Below the pieces are notes generated by a model, which saw only the letters and a list, made by a program, of their open reading frames with translations, did no database searches and was not told where the DNA came from. DNA of 64,000 nucleotides. Origin: Arenibacter sp. P308M17. GTDB lineage: Bacteria > Bacteroidota > Bacteroidia > Flavobacteriales > Flavobacteriaceae. Position numbers and translations under genes: made by a program. How positions within the stretch are numbered: position 1 is the first letter of the stretch; every line of letters begins with the position of its first letter. Shown here one piece after another: positions 51,451-61,800 of the stretch. The DNA is taken from NCBI RefSeq assembly GCF_003426735.1, contig NZ_QVON01000002.1, positions 558,001 to 622,000 on the forward strand, written 5' to 3'.

Positions 51451-51969
51451 ATGGATAAACTAAATAAAAATAATAGCTTTAAGATCCCTGATGGGTATTT
51501 TGATACCTTGCCCTATGATATAATGAACCGGATTGCCAAGGAAGGTTATCCCGTTCCTTCAAATGAAGGGTTCAAAATTCCGGAAGGTTATTTTGAGACT
51601 TTCAACAGCAGGCTATTGACCCAACTGAAAAACAACCCAACAGAGACTAGGATTATCCCATTGAAACCAAATAAAAAATACTATTATACCGCTGCCTCGG
51701 TAGCTGCGGTTATATTACTTTTTATTGCAATCCAATGGTATGGAAATATGGCGCCATCCTATTCGGATTTGGCCAATTCGGACATTGAACATTATTTTGA
51801 ATTTAACGACTTGGAACTTTCATCCCAAGATTTGGCGGAAATACTTCCAATTCATGATTTGAACTTGAACGATATTCTAGAAAATAGATTGGATAATGAA
51901 AATATCATAGATTATATAGATTCCCATATTGAAGATTTTGAAGAATTAAATATGCACAATGATGAATAG
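51451..51969 (+). CDS. single-pass membrane protein, likely anti-sigma partner
   Basis: 172 residues. The N-terminal part has two related short repeats (FKIPDGYFDTL, FKIPEGYFETF); one membrane helix follows (YYTAASVAAVILLFIAIQW), then an acidic outer domain (IEHYFEFNDLELSSQDLAEI). No canonical zinc-binding anti-sigma motif is present. Position between the sigma factor and the periplasmic sensor supports an anti-sigma role; it overlaps the next gene by 11 bases. Confidence 0.7.
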   Translation: MDKLNKNNSFKIPDGYFDTLPYDIMNRIAKEGYPVPSNEGFKIPEGYFETFNSRLLTQLKNNPTETRIIPLKPNKKYYYTAASVAAVILLFIAIQWYGNMAPSYSDLANSDIEHYFEFNDLELSSQDLAEILPIHDLNLNDILENRLDNENIIDYIDSHIEDFEELNMHNDE

Positions 51970-52411
51970 AAAAATAAAAATATTGGCCCCTCTACTGTTC
52001 CTTTTTGCTACACTGTCCTTAAGTGCACAGGAAAAACAGGACTGGGAAAAAATAAAGTCACTTAAAGTAGCATTCATTACCGAAAAATTGAACCTCACAT
52101 CAAAAGAGGCCCAGAGCTTTTGGCCCATATACAACCAACATCAAGCCGAAAAAGAAGGATTCTATAGGGAAGATCGCTTTGAAATAGGTAGCGAGATTAA
52201 AAAACTGGACGCGCTTTCGGACGCACAGGCCGAAGAGCTTCTTGTTCGTATGCAAAGATTGGAAGGAGAAAAATATAAAGCGGAAAAATCCTATATCGAA
52301 AAGGTATCCAAAACAATTTCAGCCAAAAAGACCATTTTGTTGATGCGTTCGGAAGAGGATTTTAAACGTCAACTCCTTAAACAATATAAGCAGGGAAAGG
52401 GTAATAGGTAA
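51959..52411 (+). CDS. periplasmic sensor of ECF-type sigma factor
   Basis: 150 residues with a signal peptide (KILAPLLFLFATLSLSAQ) and an all-helical charged body (FITEKLNLTSKEAQSFWPIY, LVRMQRLEGEKYKAEKSYIE) resembling Spy/CpxP-type periplasmic sensors; similar flavobacterial proteins are annotated as sensors of ECF-type sigma factors. Third gene of the sigma unit. It may start at the first or second of two adjacent ATGs. Confidence 0.8.
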   Translation: MMNRKIKILAPLLFLFATLSLSAQEKQDWEKIKSLKVAFITEKLNLTSKEAQSFWPIYNQHQAEKEGFYREDRFEIGSEIKKLDALSDAQAEELLVRMQRLEGEKYKAEKSYIEKVSKTISAKKTILLMRSEEDFKRQLLKQYKQGKGNR

Positions 52412-52665
52412 TTTATATCCTAACTCCAAATAAAAGGGCATCCAATAAACTGCCTCTTCACCGAGCCTACGGGGTCTCATAAGCATTACCTCTGCATTAA
52501 AAGAACCAAGATATAGGCCACGCCTACCTATAGCCCCCCCCACGGTAGTGCCCTGTCTGTGTCCGACAAAGGCAGGACCGTCCTAAAGGCACTTTTAGAT
52601 TTGTATTTTAAATATAATCTATTATGATGATGGTGAAAAGAGGGGGTCCGGGGAAATTGGATTTT

Positions 52666-53697
52666 TCAGCGAAAAATAAGTTTGGCAATCCTGTCCTTTC
52701 CTGCTGCATATGCAATGGAGTCGTTCATAAACCTAAGGGTATAAAAGGACTCATTGGAAAGTTGTTTCCAGGTTTCGCCACTATCAAAAGAATAGGCAAC
52801 ACCCTCAAAGCCAATGGCAATCAATGACTTTCCCATGGAATTTGGCACAAATTGCACACAGCTTCTATAATTAGGGAGTTTACCATTGGCGATCAGTTTC
52901 CAAGTCCTGCCACCATCCATTGTTACCGCCTTGTTGCCCTTATTATTTTTCGGATCGGTATAGTCTCCTCCAAAAACAATGCCTGTATTTTCATCATAAA
53001 AATCGATGGAAAAGATACCTTGTGTAGGTTTTTCGCTTGTGATAGGGGTTTTTATAACCTCCCAAGTAAATCCTTTATCATAGGTAATATAAACATTTCC
53101 ATGTGTCGTTGCTATCCACGCCTTAGTACCCAAGGTCTTGATATTGGTATTACTGGCTACAAAGGCTCCCTCTCCTGTTTCCGATTTTGGCAAAGAGGAA
53201 CATGGTATCTTTTTCCAAGTATTGCCGCCATCCCTGGTAATGATAATAGATAGGCACCCATCCAAACTGTCCCCAACGGCGATGCCTTCCTGCTCGTTCC
53301 AAAAGGTCATGGCATCATAGAATACCCCCTCACCCCCTTCCCTGTACACCAATTCCATATTGCCCTTTCCACCGGTCTTGTACAGCAAGGCCGGATTACC
53401 TATCGAAAGCATAAAAAAATCGGTAGAGTTCTGTGCTACTGCCCTAAATTCCGGAAGAATGCTATCATATTTTTGGGTATTTACCCTTACTTTGCTGAAC
53501 CCGAGGTCCAGCAAACCAAAAGCGCCCTTATTGGCCGCGAATGCAATATTGCCGCCATCCATAATTTGGATTGCCCTAAAGCTTAATGAATCGGTATAAA
53601 TATTCTCTATTTTTACGGTGTTGAACGTTCTCCCTTCCTCCATTTCAGAACATGCTCCCAAAATAGATAGCATTAGAATTGCCAAATAATTGCGCAT
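52666..53697 (-). CDS. beta-propeller lipoprotein (YCF48/BNR-repeat type)
   Basis: 343 residues from ATG 53697. Lipoprotein signal (ILMLSILGAC), then repeated Asp-box motifs (ITRDGGNTWKKI, ITYDKGFTWEVI, VTMDGGRTWKLI, YSFDSGETWKQL), which build a beta-propeller like YCF48 and sialidases. It lacks the catalytic residues of sialidases as far as can be seen, so a binding or assembly role is likely. A -7 box (TATTTTTG, 53720-53713) excludes the longer TTG start. Confidence 0.85.
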   Translation of the reverse strand: MRNYLAILMLSILGACSEMEEGRTFNTVKIENIYTDSLSFRAIQIMDGGNIAFAANKGAFGLLDLGFSKVRVNTQKYDSILPEFRAVAQNSTDFFMLSIGNPALLYKTGGKGNMELVYREGGEGVFYDAMTFWNEQEGIAVGDSLDGCLSIIITRDGGNTWKKIPCSSLPKSETGEGAFVASNTNIKTLGTKAWIATTHGNVYITYDKGFTWEVIKTPITSEKPTQGIFSIDFYDENTGIVFGGDYTDPKNNKGNKAVTMDGGRTWKLIANGKLPNYRSCVQFVPNSMGKSLIAIGFEGVAYSFDSGETWKQLSNESFYTLRFMNDSIAYAAGKDRIAKLIFR

Positions 53698-53712
53698 ACT
53701 TATAATTTTTCC

Positions 53713-53750
53713 CAAAAATAAGGGGAATAGGTTCTAATACAATACCTTTG
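53713..53750. promoter_or_regulatory. divergent promoter pair
   Basis: Minus-strand TATTTTTG (53720-53713) for the propeller lipoprotein and plus-strand TACCTTTG (53743-53750) for the methyltransferase, both exact -7 matches 22 bases apart. Confidence 0.65.
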
Positions 53751-53768
53751 CAATCTTAATTTTTAAAA

Positions 53769-54998
53769 ATGCGATTACATAGAAATCTAGTGTTTGCGGT
53801 TGTTGATGCGTTAAATTATATATTTAATGAAGGTGAATATGCAGATAAGGTGGTAGAAAAAGTATTAAAATACGACAAGCGATGGGGTGCCCGCGACAGA
53901 GGATTTATTGCAGAAACTACTTATGAATTGGTACGTTGGAGGCGATTGTACGCAGAAATAGCCGAAGTTAAGGCCCCATATAGTAGACAAAACCTATTTA
54001 GAATGTTCGCCGTTTGGGCGGTTCTTAAGGGCATTAAACTGCCGGACTGGAAGCAAATTGAACCAACACCGGAAAGAAGGATCAAAGGAAAATTTGATGA
54101 GCTCTCCAAAATAAGGAAATTTAGGGAATCCGTACCGGATTGGATGGACGAGCTATGTGCTAAAGCCTTGGGGGAAGCACTTTGGACCAAAGAGATCCAT
54201 GCCCTAAATGAGCAGGCGGAAGTAATCTTAAGGGTAAACACCCTAAAAACAACCAAGGATAATTTAAGTAGTGTTCTCCACGAAGTCGGGATTGAAACAG
54301 AATCGATAAAAGGGTATCCCGATGCATTGAGGCTAAAGGAGCGTTCAAATGTGTTTCTTACGGATGCCTTTAAAAATGGCTGGTTTGAAGTACAGGATGC
54401 CTCCTCCCAATTGGTAGCCCCATTTTTGGACGTTAAACCTGGCCAACGTGTGGTCGATACCTGCGCCGGGGCCGGTGGAAAAACACTTCATTTGGCCGCA
54501 TTAATGGAAAATAAGGGGCAGCTAATAGCACTGGATATTTATGGCAATAAACTTAAGGAATTAAAAAGAAGGGCCAAACGGGATGGTGCACATAATGTGG
54601 AGGCCAGGGCCATAGATTCTACCAAGGTCATCAAGAAACTATACGATACCGCAGATAGGGTACTCATTGATGCCCCCTGTACAGGATTGGGGGTCCTAAA
54701 AAGAAATCCGGATGCCAAGTGGAAATTGCAACCCGATTTCCTGGATAAAATAACGGTTACACAACAACAAATCCTTCAGGATTATAGTCGCATCGTAAAG
54801 CCCGGGGGGAAATTGGTCTATGCCACTTGCTCTATATTGCCGCAGGAAAACATTCAGCAAGTAAAAAAATTCCTCGGTTCCGATGCCGGTAAGGACTTTA
54901 GTCTTATCAAGGATAGTAATATTTATGCCTGCAAAACCGGATTTGACGGATTCTACATGGCCCTTTTGGAAAAAAAGCTCTTAGAAAAGAAGGAATAA
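53769..54998 (+). CDS. RsmB/NOP-family rRNA methyltransferase
   Basis: 409 residues: an N-terminal NusB-like RNA-binding region and a C-terminal m5C methyltransferase with SAM site VVDTCAGAGGKTLHLAAL, the DAPCTGLG motif IV and a TCS motif VI (YATCSILPQENIQQV) giving the two catalytic cysteines. Modifies cytidine in rRNA (or tRNA). Followed by a good terminator at 55001-55034. Confidence 0.92.
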   Translation: MRLHRNLVFAVVDALNYIFNEGEYADKVVEKVLKYDKRWGARDRGFIAETTYELVRWRRLYAEIAEVKAPYSRQNLFRMFAVWAVLKGIKLPDWKQIEPTPERRIKGKFDELSKIRKFRESVPDWMDELCAKALGEALWTKEIHALNEQAEVILRVNTLKTTKDNLSSVLHEVGIETESIKGYPDALRLKERSNVFLTDAFKNGWFEVQDASSQLVAPFLDVKPGQRVVDTCAGAGGKTLHLAALMENKGQLIALDIYGNKLKELKRRAKRDGAHNVEARAIDSTKVIKKLYDTADRVLIDAPCTGLGVLKRNPDAKWKLQPDFLDKITVTQQQILQDYSRIVKPGGKLVYATCSILPQENIQQVKKFLGSDAGKDFSLIKDSNIYACKTGFDGFYMALLEKKLLEKKE

Positions 54999-55000
54999 AA

Positions 55001-55036
55001 AAAGAGGCCGTACATGTTTATGGACAGCCTCTTTTT
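55001..55036. terminator. bidirectional terminator
   Basis: AAAGAGGC / GCCTCTTT stem with A and T runs on both sides, between convergent genes. Confidence 0.85.
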
Positions 55037-55052
55037 AATTAAATTTTGTTTC

Positions 55053-55493
55053 CTAAAGCCCTATTCCAACACTAGGTACACTTATCCCTAATCCAGTCCG
55101 GACAGTTGTTCCTCTAGAATAATTTCTATACCGATAGGGTTGGTTATGATAATAGTAGAAACTGGTATGTGCATGGTAATGGTTGCTGTGCTGACAACGA
55201 TCGTCACAATATCTGCGGTGTTCAGCGTAGGCATCCCTCTTACCTTTCATATACGCTTTATAGGCCTTTTTATCCCTTTTTTTCAATTGTCCCTCATACT
55301 CCTTCTGTGATTCCCAGAATTCTTCCTCCCCATCTTCCGCCAATTGCTGTGATTGCTCAAATTGTGCATCTTCTTTGGCCCTTTGTTCATAATAAGTTAG
55401 TTTTTCCTGCTCTGTGTATGTTACTTCCTGGGCCATTGATCCAACAAAAGAAAAAAGTAGGATCGCTAAACTAAAAAATGTGAATCTCTTCAT
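55053..55493 (-). CDS. small exported His/Tyr-rich protein, unknown
   Basis: 146 residues. Signal peptide (FFSLAILLFSFVGSMAQ), a Glu/Lys/Gln-rich helical segment, then a C-terminal His- and Tyr-rich part (CDDRCQHSNHYHAHTSFYYY) that could bind a metal. No family recognised. Probably periplasmic. Confidence 0.7.
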   Translation of the reverse strand: MKRFTFFSLAILLFSFVGSMAQEVTYTEQEKLTYYEQRAKEDAQFEQSQQLAEDGEEEFWESQKEYEGQLKKRDKKAYKAYMKGKRDAYAEHRRYCDDRCQHSNHYHAHTSFYYYHNQPYRYRNYSRGTTVRTGLGISVPSVGIGL

Positions 55494-55597
55494 AACTTAA
55501 ATGTTTTATTTAAACTGTGATTTTTTTTAATGGCACTGTTTGTGTATAAAACAACCAATAGGAAAATTACCCTACCTAGTTTAGAAAAAAATGATTT

Positions 55598-57409
55598 TCA
55601 AAAAATCTCCTTCTTGGTATTTATGGTGAGTTCGTCCGGATGCATCATCGATTCTGCCAGACTGCCTGTTTTTGGCAACTCGTACTTGAAATAGTATTTC
55701 ATAGTATGGATTTTACTGTTGTAAAATGCTTCCGAATAAGTCTGGTCCCCGGCCTTTATATTTCGCTCTGCATTTACTGCAATATCCAACCATAACCACC
55801 CCACTACAACACAACTTAAAAATTCCATGAATAAATTAGCATCGGATAAATAGCGCTCATAATTTTCTTTTTTGGCAAAGGGCGTTAAAAAATCCAAGAC
55901 CTCTCTAATTAACTTAATCTTTTCACCCAGTATTTTAGCCGAAGAACGCAATTCATCTAATTCCATTGCCGTAGTTATGGTATGCAGTATTTCTGTCAAC
56001 AACAATTCCAAAGCCTTGCCATTCTCCAAGGGTACCTTACGTCCCAATAAATCTTGGGATTGAATCCCAGTAGTACCTTCGTATATACTGAATATCCTAA
56101 TATCGCGATAGTATTGCTGAAGGATAAAATCTGAACAAAATCCATATCCTCCCAATATCTGCATCCCATTGCTAACGGATAAAGTACCCGCCTCCGTAGG
56201 ATAGGTTTTTACAATGGGAATGACCATTTCCAATAATAGACCGTACTTTTCCTTGATTTCAGGATCTTTAGTGGAATTAATAATATCATAATACTTCGCG
56301 GCCAAAAGCACCAAACTTAAGGAGCCCTCGGCAATTGATTTTTGCAATAAGAGCATGCGCCGTACATCTGGATGCTCAATTATTAAACAAGGGGTTGAAA
56401 CAGGATCTTTTTTTCCGTCACTGGAAAGTTTTCGTCCCTGGGGTCGTTCGTTGGCATACTCCAATGAAGCCCTGTAAGCTGCCATACTTATGGCGGCACC
56501 GCCACGCCCTACACTTATCCTGGCACTGTTCATCATTAAGAACATATACTTAAGCCCCTGATGCTCCTCCCCTACCAGCCAGCCATGACAATCGTCCTTT
56601 TCACCAAATCCCAGATGTGTCGTAGCATAACCCCTTTGACCCATTTTCTGAAAATCGGCTACGGTAAGCACATCGTTATTGGTTAAACCTCCATCCGCAT
56701 CCACTCTGTGTTTGGGCACAATAAATAAGGATATACCCTTGGTTCCTGGTGGAGCACCTTTTATTCTGGCCAACAATAAGTGGACTACATTGTCCACATA
56801 CTGATGATCGCCACCTGAAATGAATATCTTTTGTCCTGATATCTTATAATGCCCCTCTTGGGTGGGGGTTGCCATGGTAGTTATATCCGACAGTGAACTA
56901 CCTGCCTGGGGTTCTGTAATACACATGGTACCGCCCCAAGCACCGGATAGCATTTTAGGAACATAGGTTTTCTTGAGACCCTCATTGGCAAAATGAACGA
57001 TCAGTTCAGCAGCCCCTTGGGTCAACCCAATATATCCCGGCAGGTGATTGTTTGCCGCTTCCATAATATAGGCCGAAGCGGTATGGATTATAAAAGGTAA
57101 CTGCAATCCGCCATCCCCATAATCGAACGGACCGGATATAATTCCCATTTTCCCGCCTTTCCTCATCATTACTTCTACCTGTTTATGCACCTCTATAGTG
57201 CCATTTTTATAACTGGCCGGTGTTTCATCCATTTCTTTGAAATAAGGAAATAATTCGCGATCCGAAAATTCCTTGATCGCATTCAAATACAGATTTAGGG
57301 AATCCTTGTCGTAATCTTGAAACCGCTCTGTTGACAGCAAATTTTCCACTCCATGTACATGGTATAACAAGTATTTTAATGTTGGGATATCTACATATTC
57401 CTTAGCCAT
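55598..57409 (-). CDS. acyl-CoA dehydrogenase
   Basis: 603 residues from ATG 57409. The flavin domain shows MCITEPQAGSSLSDITT and QKIFISGGDH, and the catalytic Glu lies in IFSIYEGTTGIQSQDLLGRK, typical of the long acyl-CoA dehydrogenases with an extra C-terminal helical domain. Removes two hydrogens from acyl-CoA in fatty-acid or amino-acid breakdown. A -7-like TATCTTGG (57454-57447) excludes the longer start. Confidence 0.93.
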   Translation of the reverse strand: MAKEYVDIPTLKYLLYHVHGVENLLSTERFQDYDKDSLNLYLNAIKEFSDRELFPYFKEMDETPASYKNGTIEVHKQVEVMMRKGGKMGIISGPFDYGDGGLQLPFIIHTASAYIMEAANNHLPGYIGLTQGAAELIVHFANEGLKKTYVPKMLSGAWGGTMCITEPQAGSSLSDITTMATPTQEGHYKISGQKIFISGGDHQYVDNVVHLLLARIKGAPPGTKGISLFIVPKHRVDADGGLTNNDVLTVADFQKMGQRGYATTHLGFGEKDDCHGWLVGEEHQGLKYMFLMMNSARISVGRGGAAISMAAYRASLEYANERPQGRKLSSDGKKDPVSTPCLIIEHPDVRRMLLLQKSIAEGSLSLVLLAAKYYDIINSTKDPEIKEKYGLLLEMVIPIVKTYPTEAGTLSVSNGMQILGGYGFCSDFILQQYYRDIRIFSIYEGTTGIQSQDLLGRKVPLENGKALELLLTEILHTITTAMELDELRSSAKILGEKIKLIREVLDFLTPFAKKENYERYLSDANLFMEFLSCVVVGWLWLDIAVNAERNIKAGDQTYSEAFYNSKIHTMKYYFKYELPKTGSLAESMMHPDELTINTKKEIF

Positions 57410-57573
57410 AGTATTTAAATATTTTGTGTTTGTCGCTATTATCTTCCCAAGATACAATTTACTCCTCTAACAGAACCATGATAAAAAATGAAATTACTAG
57501 GAATGTAGACACGTTAAAAAAACTATAATGACCTATTCTACTTTCTTATCCAAAAAAACAATTATAAGTTTCT

Positions 57574-57581
57574 TACCTTTA
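57574..57581 (+). promoter_or_regulatory. -7-like box of CDF transporter
   Basis: TACCTTTA, seven of eight positions, 26 bases before the ATG. Confidence 0.5.
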
Positions 57582-57606
57582 ATTTTTTATCGGGTTTAAG
57601 AAAAGA

Positions 57607-58473
57607 ATGAACAACGAACAGTCGGCCATAAGAACCACTTACTTCAGCATTGCAGGAAATATTGCCTTGGCCGCAATTAAAGGTTTTGCAGGTTTTTTTG
57701 GCAATTCATATGCTTTGATCGCCGATGCCATTGAATCCACTACCGATATATTCTCCTCCCTTTTAGTGTTGTTCGGGCTTAAATATGCCAAAAGACCGGC
57801 CGATGACAATCATCCCTACGGCCATGGGAAAATTGAACCCCTGATTACTTTTTTGGTAGTAGGTTTTCTAATTACTTCGGCCACTATTATAGCCTATGAA
57901 AGTATAATGAATATATTGACGCCCCATAAAACACCAAAATCCTGGACACTTCTGGTCCTCGGCACCATTATTCTATGGAAGGAAATTTCATACAGGGTGG
58001 TATTGAAAAAAAGTATCCAGACCAATAGCTCATCCCTAAAGGCGGATGCATGGCACCATAGAAGCGATGCAATCACCTCCATTATGGCCTTTATTGGGAT
58101 TTCCATTGCCTTGATCTTTGGCAAAGGATATGAAACGGCCGATGACTGGGCTGCCTTGGCGGCATCCCTTTTTATTTTCTATAATGGATATCTGATCTTT
58201 AGACCTGCCCTTGGTGAAATAATGGATGAACATCTTTATGATGACCTCATAGATGAAATTCGCCAAGTTTCCTCTAATGTCGATGGTATATTAGGTACCG
58301 AAAAATGTTTTATTAGAAAGGCGGGCACCAAATATCATATCGACCTGCATGCCCAAGTAAACGGTAAAATTAGCGTTAAGGAAGGACATGACCTTTCCCA
58401 TAAACTCAAGGACAGGCTCCGCAGGGATATTCCCAACATTGGGCATGTATTGATTCACATAGAACCAAACTAA
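57607..58473 (+). CDS. cation diffusion facilitator transporter
   Basis: 288 residues, about five to six membrane helices plus a cytoplasmic C-terminal domain. Metal-binding acidic pairs in YALIADAIESTTDIFSS and WHHRSDAITSIMAFIG, and the family's HPYGHGKIEPL. Exports divalent cations such as zinc, iron or manganese using the proton gradient; specificity unknown. Its stop is followed within 7 bases by a dispersed repeat. Confidence 0.93.
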   Translation: MNNEQSAIRTTYFSIAGNIALAAIKGFAGFFGNSYALIADAIESTTDIFSSLLVLFGLKYAKRPADDNHPYGHGKIEPLITFLVVGFLITSATIIAYESIMNILTPHKTPKSWTLLVLGTIILWKEISYRVVLKKSIQTNSSSLKADAWHHRSDAITSIMAFIGISIALIFGKGYETADDWAALAASLFIFYNGYLIFRPALGEIMDEHLYDDLIDEIRQVSSNVDGILGTEKCFIRKAGTKYHIDLHAQVNGKISVKEGHDLSHKLKDRLRRDIPNIGHVLIHIEPN

Positions 58474-58479
58474 ACTTAT

Positions 58480-58731
58480 ATGAAATGAAATTACATACCT
58501 GCCGGCGAGGCAGGGGTTTTGGAACGGAATGGAATTCCTTGTCAAGGACTGGGAGTCAAATTGGCAGTATGTAGTGGGCAGTGAAATCCATTCTTTTGCC
58601 AACTGTAAACTGCCACTGCCAACTTTTGATACCCAAAACTTATAAAAACCAATCCCGATAACCATCGGGAACAGGCCTGTCCGACTACTTTCAGGCGCTG
58701 TTTTAACCTTTAATTGGATTATAAAAAATTA
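58480..58731 (+). repeat. ~250-base dispersed repeat, copy A
   Basis: Begins ATGAAATGAAATTACATA, has GGAACGGAATGGAATTC, AAATTGGCAGTATG..GCAGTGAAATCC, CTTATAAAAACC, and ends CCGACTACTTTCAGGCG..TTTTAACCTTTAATTGG. A degenerate inverted copy lies at 63131-63351. Two inner GC hairpins (CCTGCC/GGCAGG; CCCGATAACCATCGGG). Confidence 0.7.
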
Positions 58732-58826
58732 AGCAGGCTACATTTAATATTGGACCACATTCAGAAATTAACAATCGTTGTCCAAAACTGTTAACTATTC
58801 TAATAAATAATTACGCATTAAAACCG

Positions 58827-58834
58827 TAAATTTG
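58827..58834 (+). promoter_or_regulatory. -7 promoter box of purL
   Basis: TAAATTTG, exact TAnnTTTG match, 33 bases before the ATG. Confidence 0.65.
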
Positions 58835-58866
58835 CAGCTTTCTCAACCTTACAATTAATATATTAG

Positions 58867-61800
58867 ATGATTCATTTCTTTGGAGACCCTAGCACTAAGA
58901 TATTTGCGGTACAGACCAAAAACGACCTTACCCAGGAAGATAGCGTAAAACTTACGTGGTTGTTCGGCAACCAACCTAAGTTAAACACGGCGTCATTGGA
59001 CGCCTTTTTTGTTGGTCCCAGAGCTGCCATGATTACTCCATGGAGTACCAATGCAACGGAGATAACCCAGAATATGGGTATTTCCGGTATAATTAGAATT
59101 GAGGAGTATACGGCAGTTGACCAAGATGAAAAGGGATTCGATCCCATGCTTTCCCAAAAATATAAGGACCTTTCCCAGGATATTTTCAAGGTTGATATAT
59201 TGCCAGAACCCATTTTGGAAATAGTGGATATTGCCCAGTATAATGAAAGGGAAGGATTGGCTCTAAGTGATGAAGAAGTTGCTTATTTAAAACAAGTCTC
59301 CGAGAAAATTGGACGTAAGCTCACAGATTCCGAAGTGTTTGGATTTAGTCAGGTGAATTCCGAACATTGTAGGCATAAAATTTTTAATGGGACCTTTGTT
59401 ATCGATGGCATAGAAAAACCATCATCACTATTTAGGCTAATTAAAAAAACATCACAGGAGCACCCTGGGAATATTGTATCTGCCTACAAGGATAATGTGG
59501 CCTTTCTAAAAGGACCCAAAGTGGTCCAGTTTGCCCCTAAAAGTGCCGACAGACCCGATTTCTACCAAGAAAAATTTTTTGAATCGGTTATTTCGCTAAA
59601 GGCCGAAACCCATAACTTCCCAACTACCGTAGAGCCTTTTAATGGGGCGGCCACAGGAGCTGGAGGAGAAATCAGGGATCGTTTGGCAGGAGGAAAAGGC
59701 TCCCTGCCCTTGGCCGGAACTGCGGTTTATATGACCGCCTATTCCCGTTTGGAGGAAAATAGGCCTTGGGAAAAAGGAATGCAGGAAAGGAACTGGCTGT
59801 ACCAAACCCCAATGGATATATTAATAAAGGCCTCCAACGGAGCCTCCGATTTTGGAAATAAATTTGGCCAACCTTTAATTGCCGGATCCGTACTTACTTT
59901 TGAACATGACGAGGCCAATGAAAACCCTGTAACGGGCAAGAATAGAAAATTAGGATACGACAAAGTGATCATGCAGGCTGGTGGCATTGGCTATGGAAAG
60001 GCCGAACAGGCAATAAAGGATGTGCCCAAGACCGGTGATAAAATAGTAATCCTTGGGGGGGACAATTATCGCATTGGCATGGGAGGTGCAGCGGTATCCA
60101 GTGCCGATACGGGAGAATTTGGAGCAACTATAGAATTGAACGCCATTCAGCGTTCCAACCCTGAAATGCAAAAAAGGGCTGCCAATGCCATACGGGCTAT
60201 GGTAGAGAGTGACCACAATCCCATAGTTTCCATACACGATCATGGTGCGGGCGGACATTTAAATTGTCTGTCCGAATTGGTCGAGGAAACGGGAGGAAAA
60301 ATAGATATGGACAAATTGCCAATTGGAGACCCTACCCTATCGGCAAAAGAAACTATTGGAAACGAATCCCAAGAACGTATGGGCCTGGTCATCGGAAAAA
60401 ACGACGTGGATAGGTTGCACCGAATTGCGGATAGGGAAAGATCCCCCATGTATGAAGTTGGCGATGTTACGGGAGACAAACGGTTTACCTTCAAATCTTC
60501 CACAACGGGAGAAAGTCCAATGGACCTGGATCTTTCAGATATGTTCGGGAGTTCACCAAAGACGGTAATGAACGATACTACAGTAACAAGAAAATATAAG
60601 GCCCCATCCTATTCCCTGGAACACTTCCATGATTATTTGGACCAAGTTCTGCAATTGGAGGCTGTTGCGGCAAAGGATTGGCTTACGAACAAGGTAGACC
60701 GTTGTGTAGGTGGCAGGGTGGCCAAACAGCAATGTGCCGGTCCGCTGCAGTTGCCCTTGAACAATTGTGGGGTCATGGCTTTGGATTACAAAGGGAAGGA
60801 AGGAATAGCCACCTCCATAGGCCATTCCCCTATTTCAGGATTGATAGACCCTTCTGCCGGAAGTAAAAACAGTATTGCCGAAGCCCTGACGAATATTGTT
60901 TGGGCGCCTTTAAAAGATGGTTTGGACGCTGTTTCACTTTCTGCCAACTGGATGTGGCCCTGCAAAAATCCCGGTGAGGACGCAAGACTATATGAAGCCG
61001 TGCAGGCCATTTCGGATTTTACCATTGAACTGGGAATAAATGTGCCAACAGGAAAAGACTCCCTATCCATGAAACAACGCTACAAGGACGCAGAAGTCAT
61101 AGCCCCTGGTACCGTTATCATTTCCGCTGCAGGTAACTGCACCGATATCACCAAGGTGGTAGAACCCGTCCTGCAAAAAAATGGTGGGGACATTTACTAC
61201 ATTAATTTATCCCAGGACTCCTTTAAATTGGGAGGGTCCTCCTTTGCCCAAATTTTGAATACCATTGGCGATGTGGCCCCCACAATAAATAATGCCGAAA
61301 ATTTTAAGTCCGTATTCAATACGCTCCAGAAACTAATTTTGGAAGGTAAGATTCTGGCCGGTCACGACGTGGCTTCGGGTGGATTGATAACCACACTTTT
61401 GGAACTTTGTTTTTCCCATTTGGATCTGGGTGCCACCTTGGACTTGACCGCCATTGGTGAAGCCGATACCATTAAATTATTGTTTTCAGAAAATGCGGGA
61501 GTCGTTTTTCAGGCCAAGGACAGCAGCGTGGAAAAGGTGTTGGCCAATGCCGGAATAGAGCATTTCAAAATTGGATCGGTAAATGCATCAGCTAGTCTTA
61601 CCATTAAAAATCAGGGTATGGAAATGGGACTGAACATTAATTCCCTGCGCGACACCTGGTTTAGGACCTCCTATCTATTGGACAGAAAGCAGACCGCCAA
61701 TAACTTGGCCAAGGAGCGCTATAACAATTATAAAAACCAGCCATTAAACTATATATTCCCAACCCATTTTAACGGCAAAATACCCAACAGGCCAAATGCA

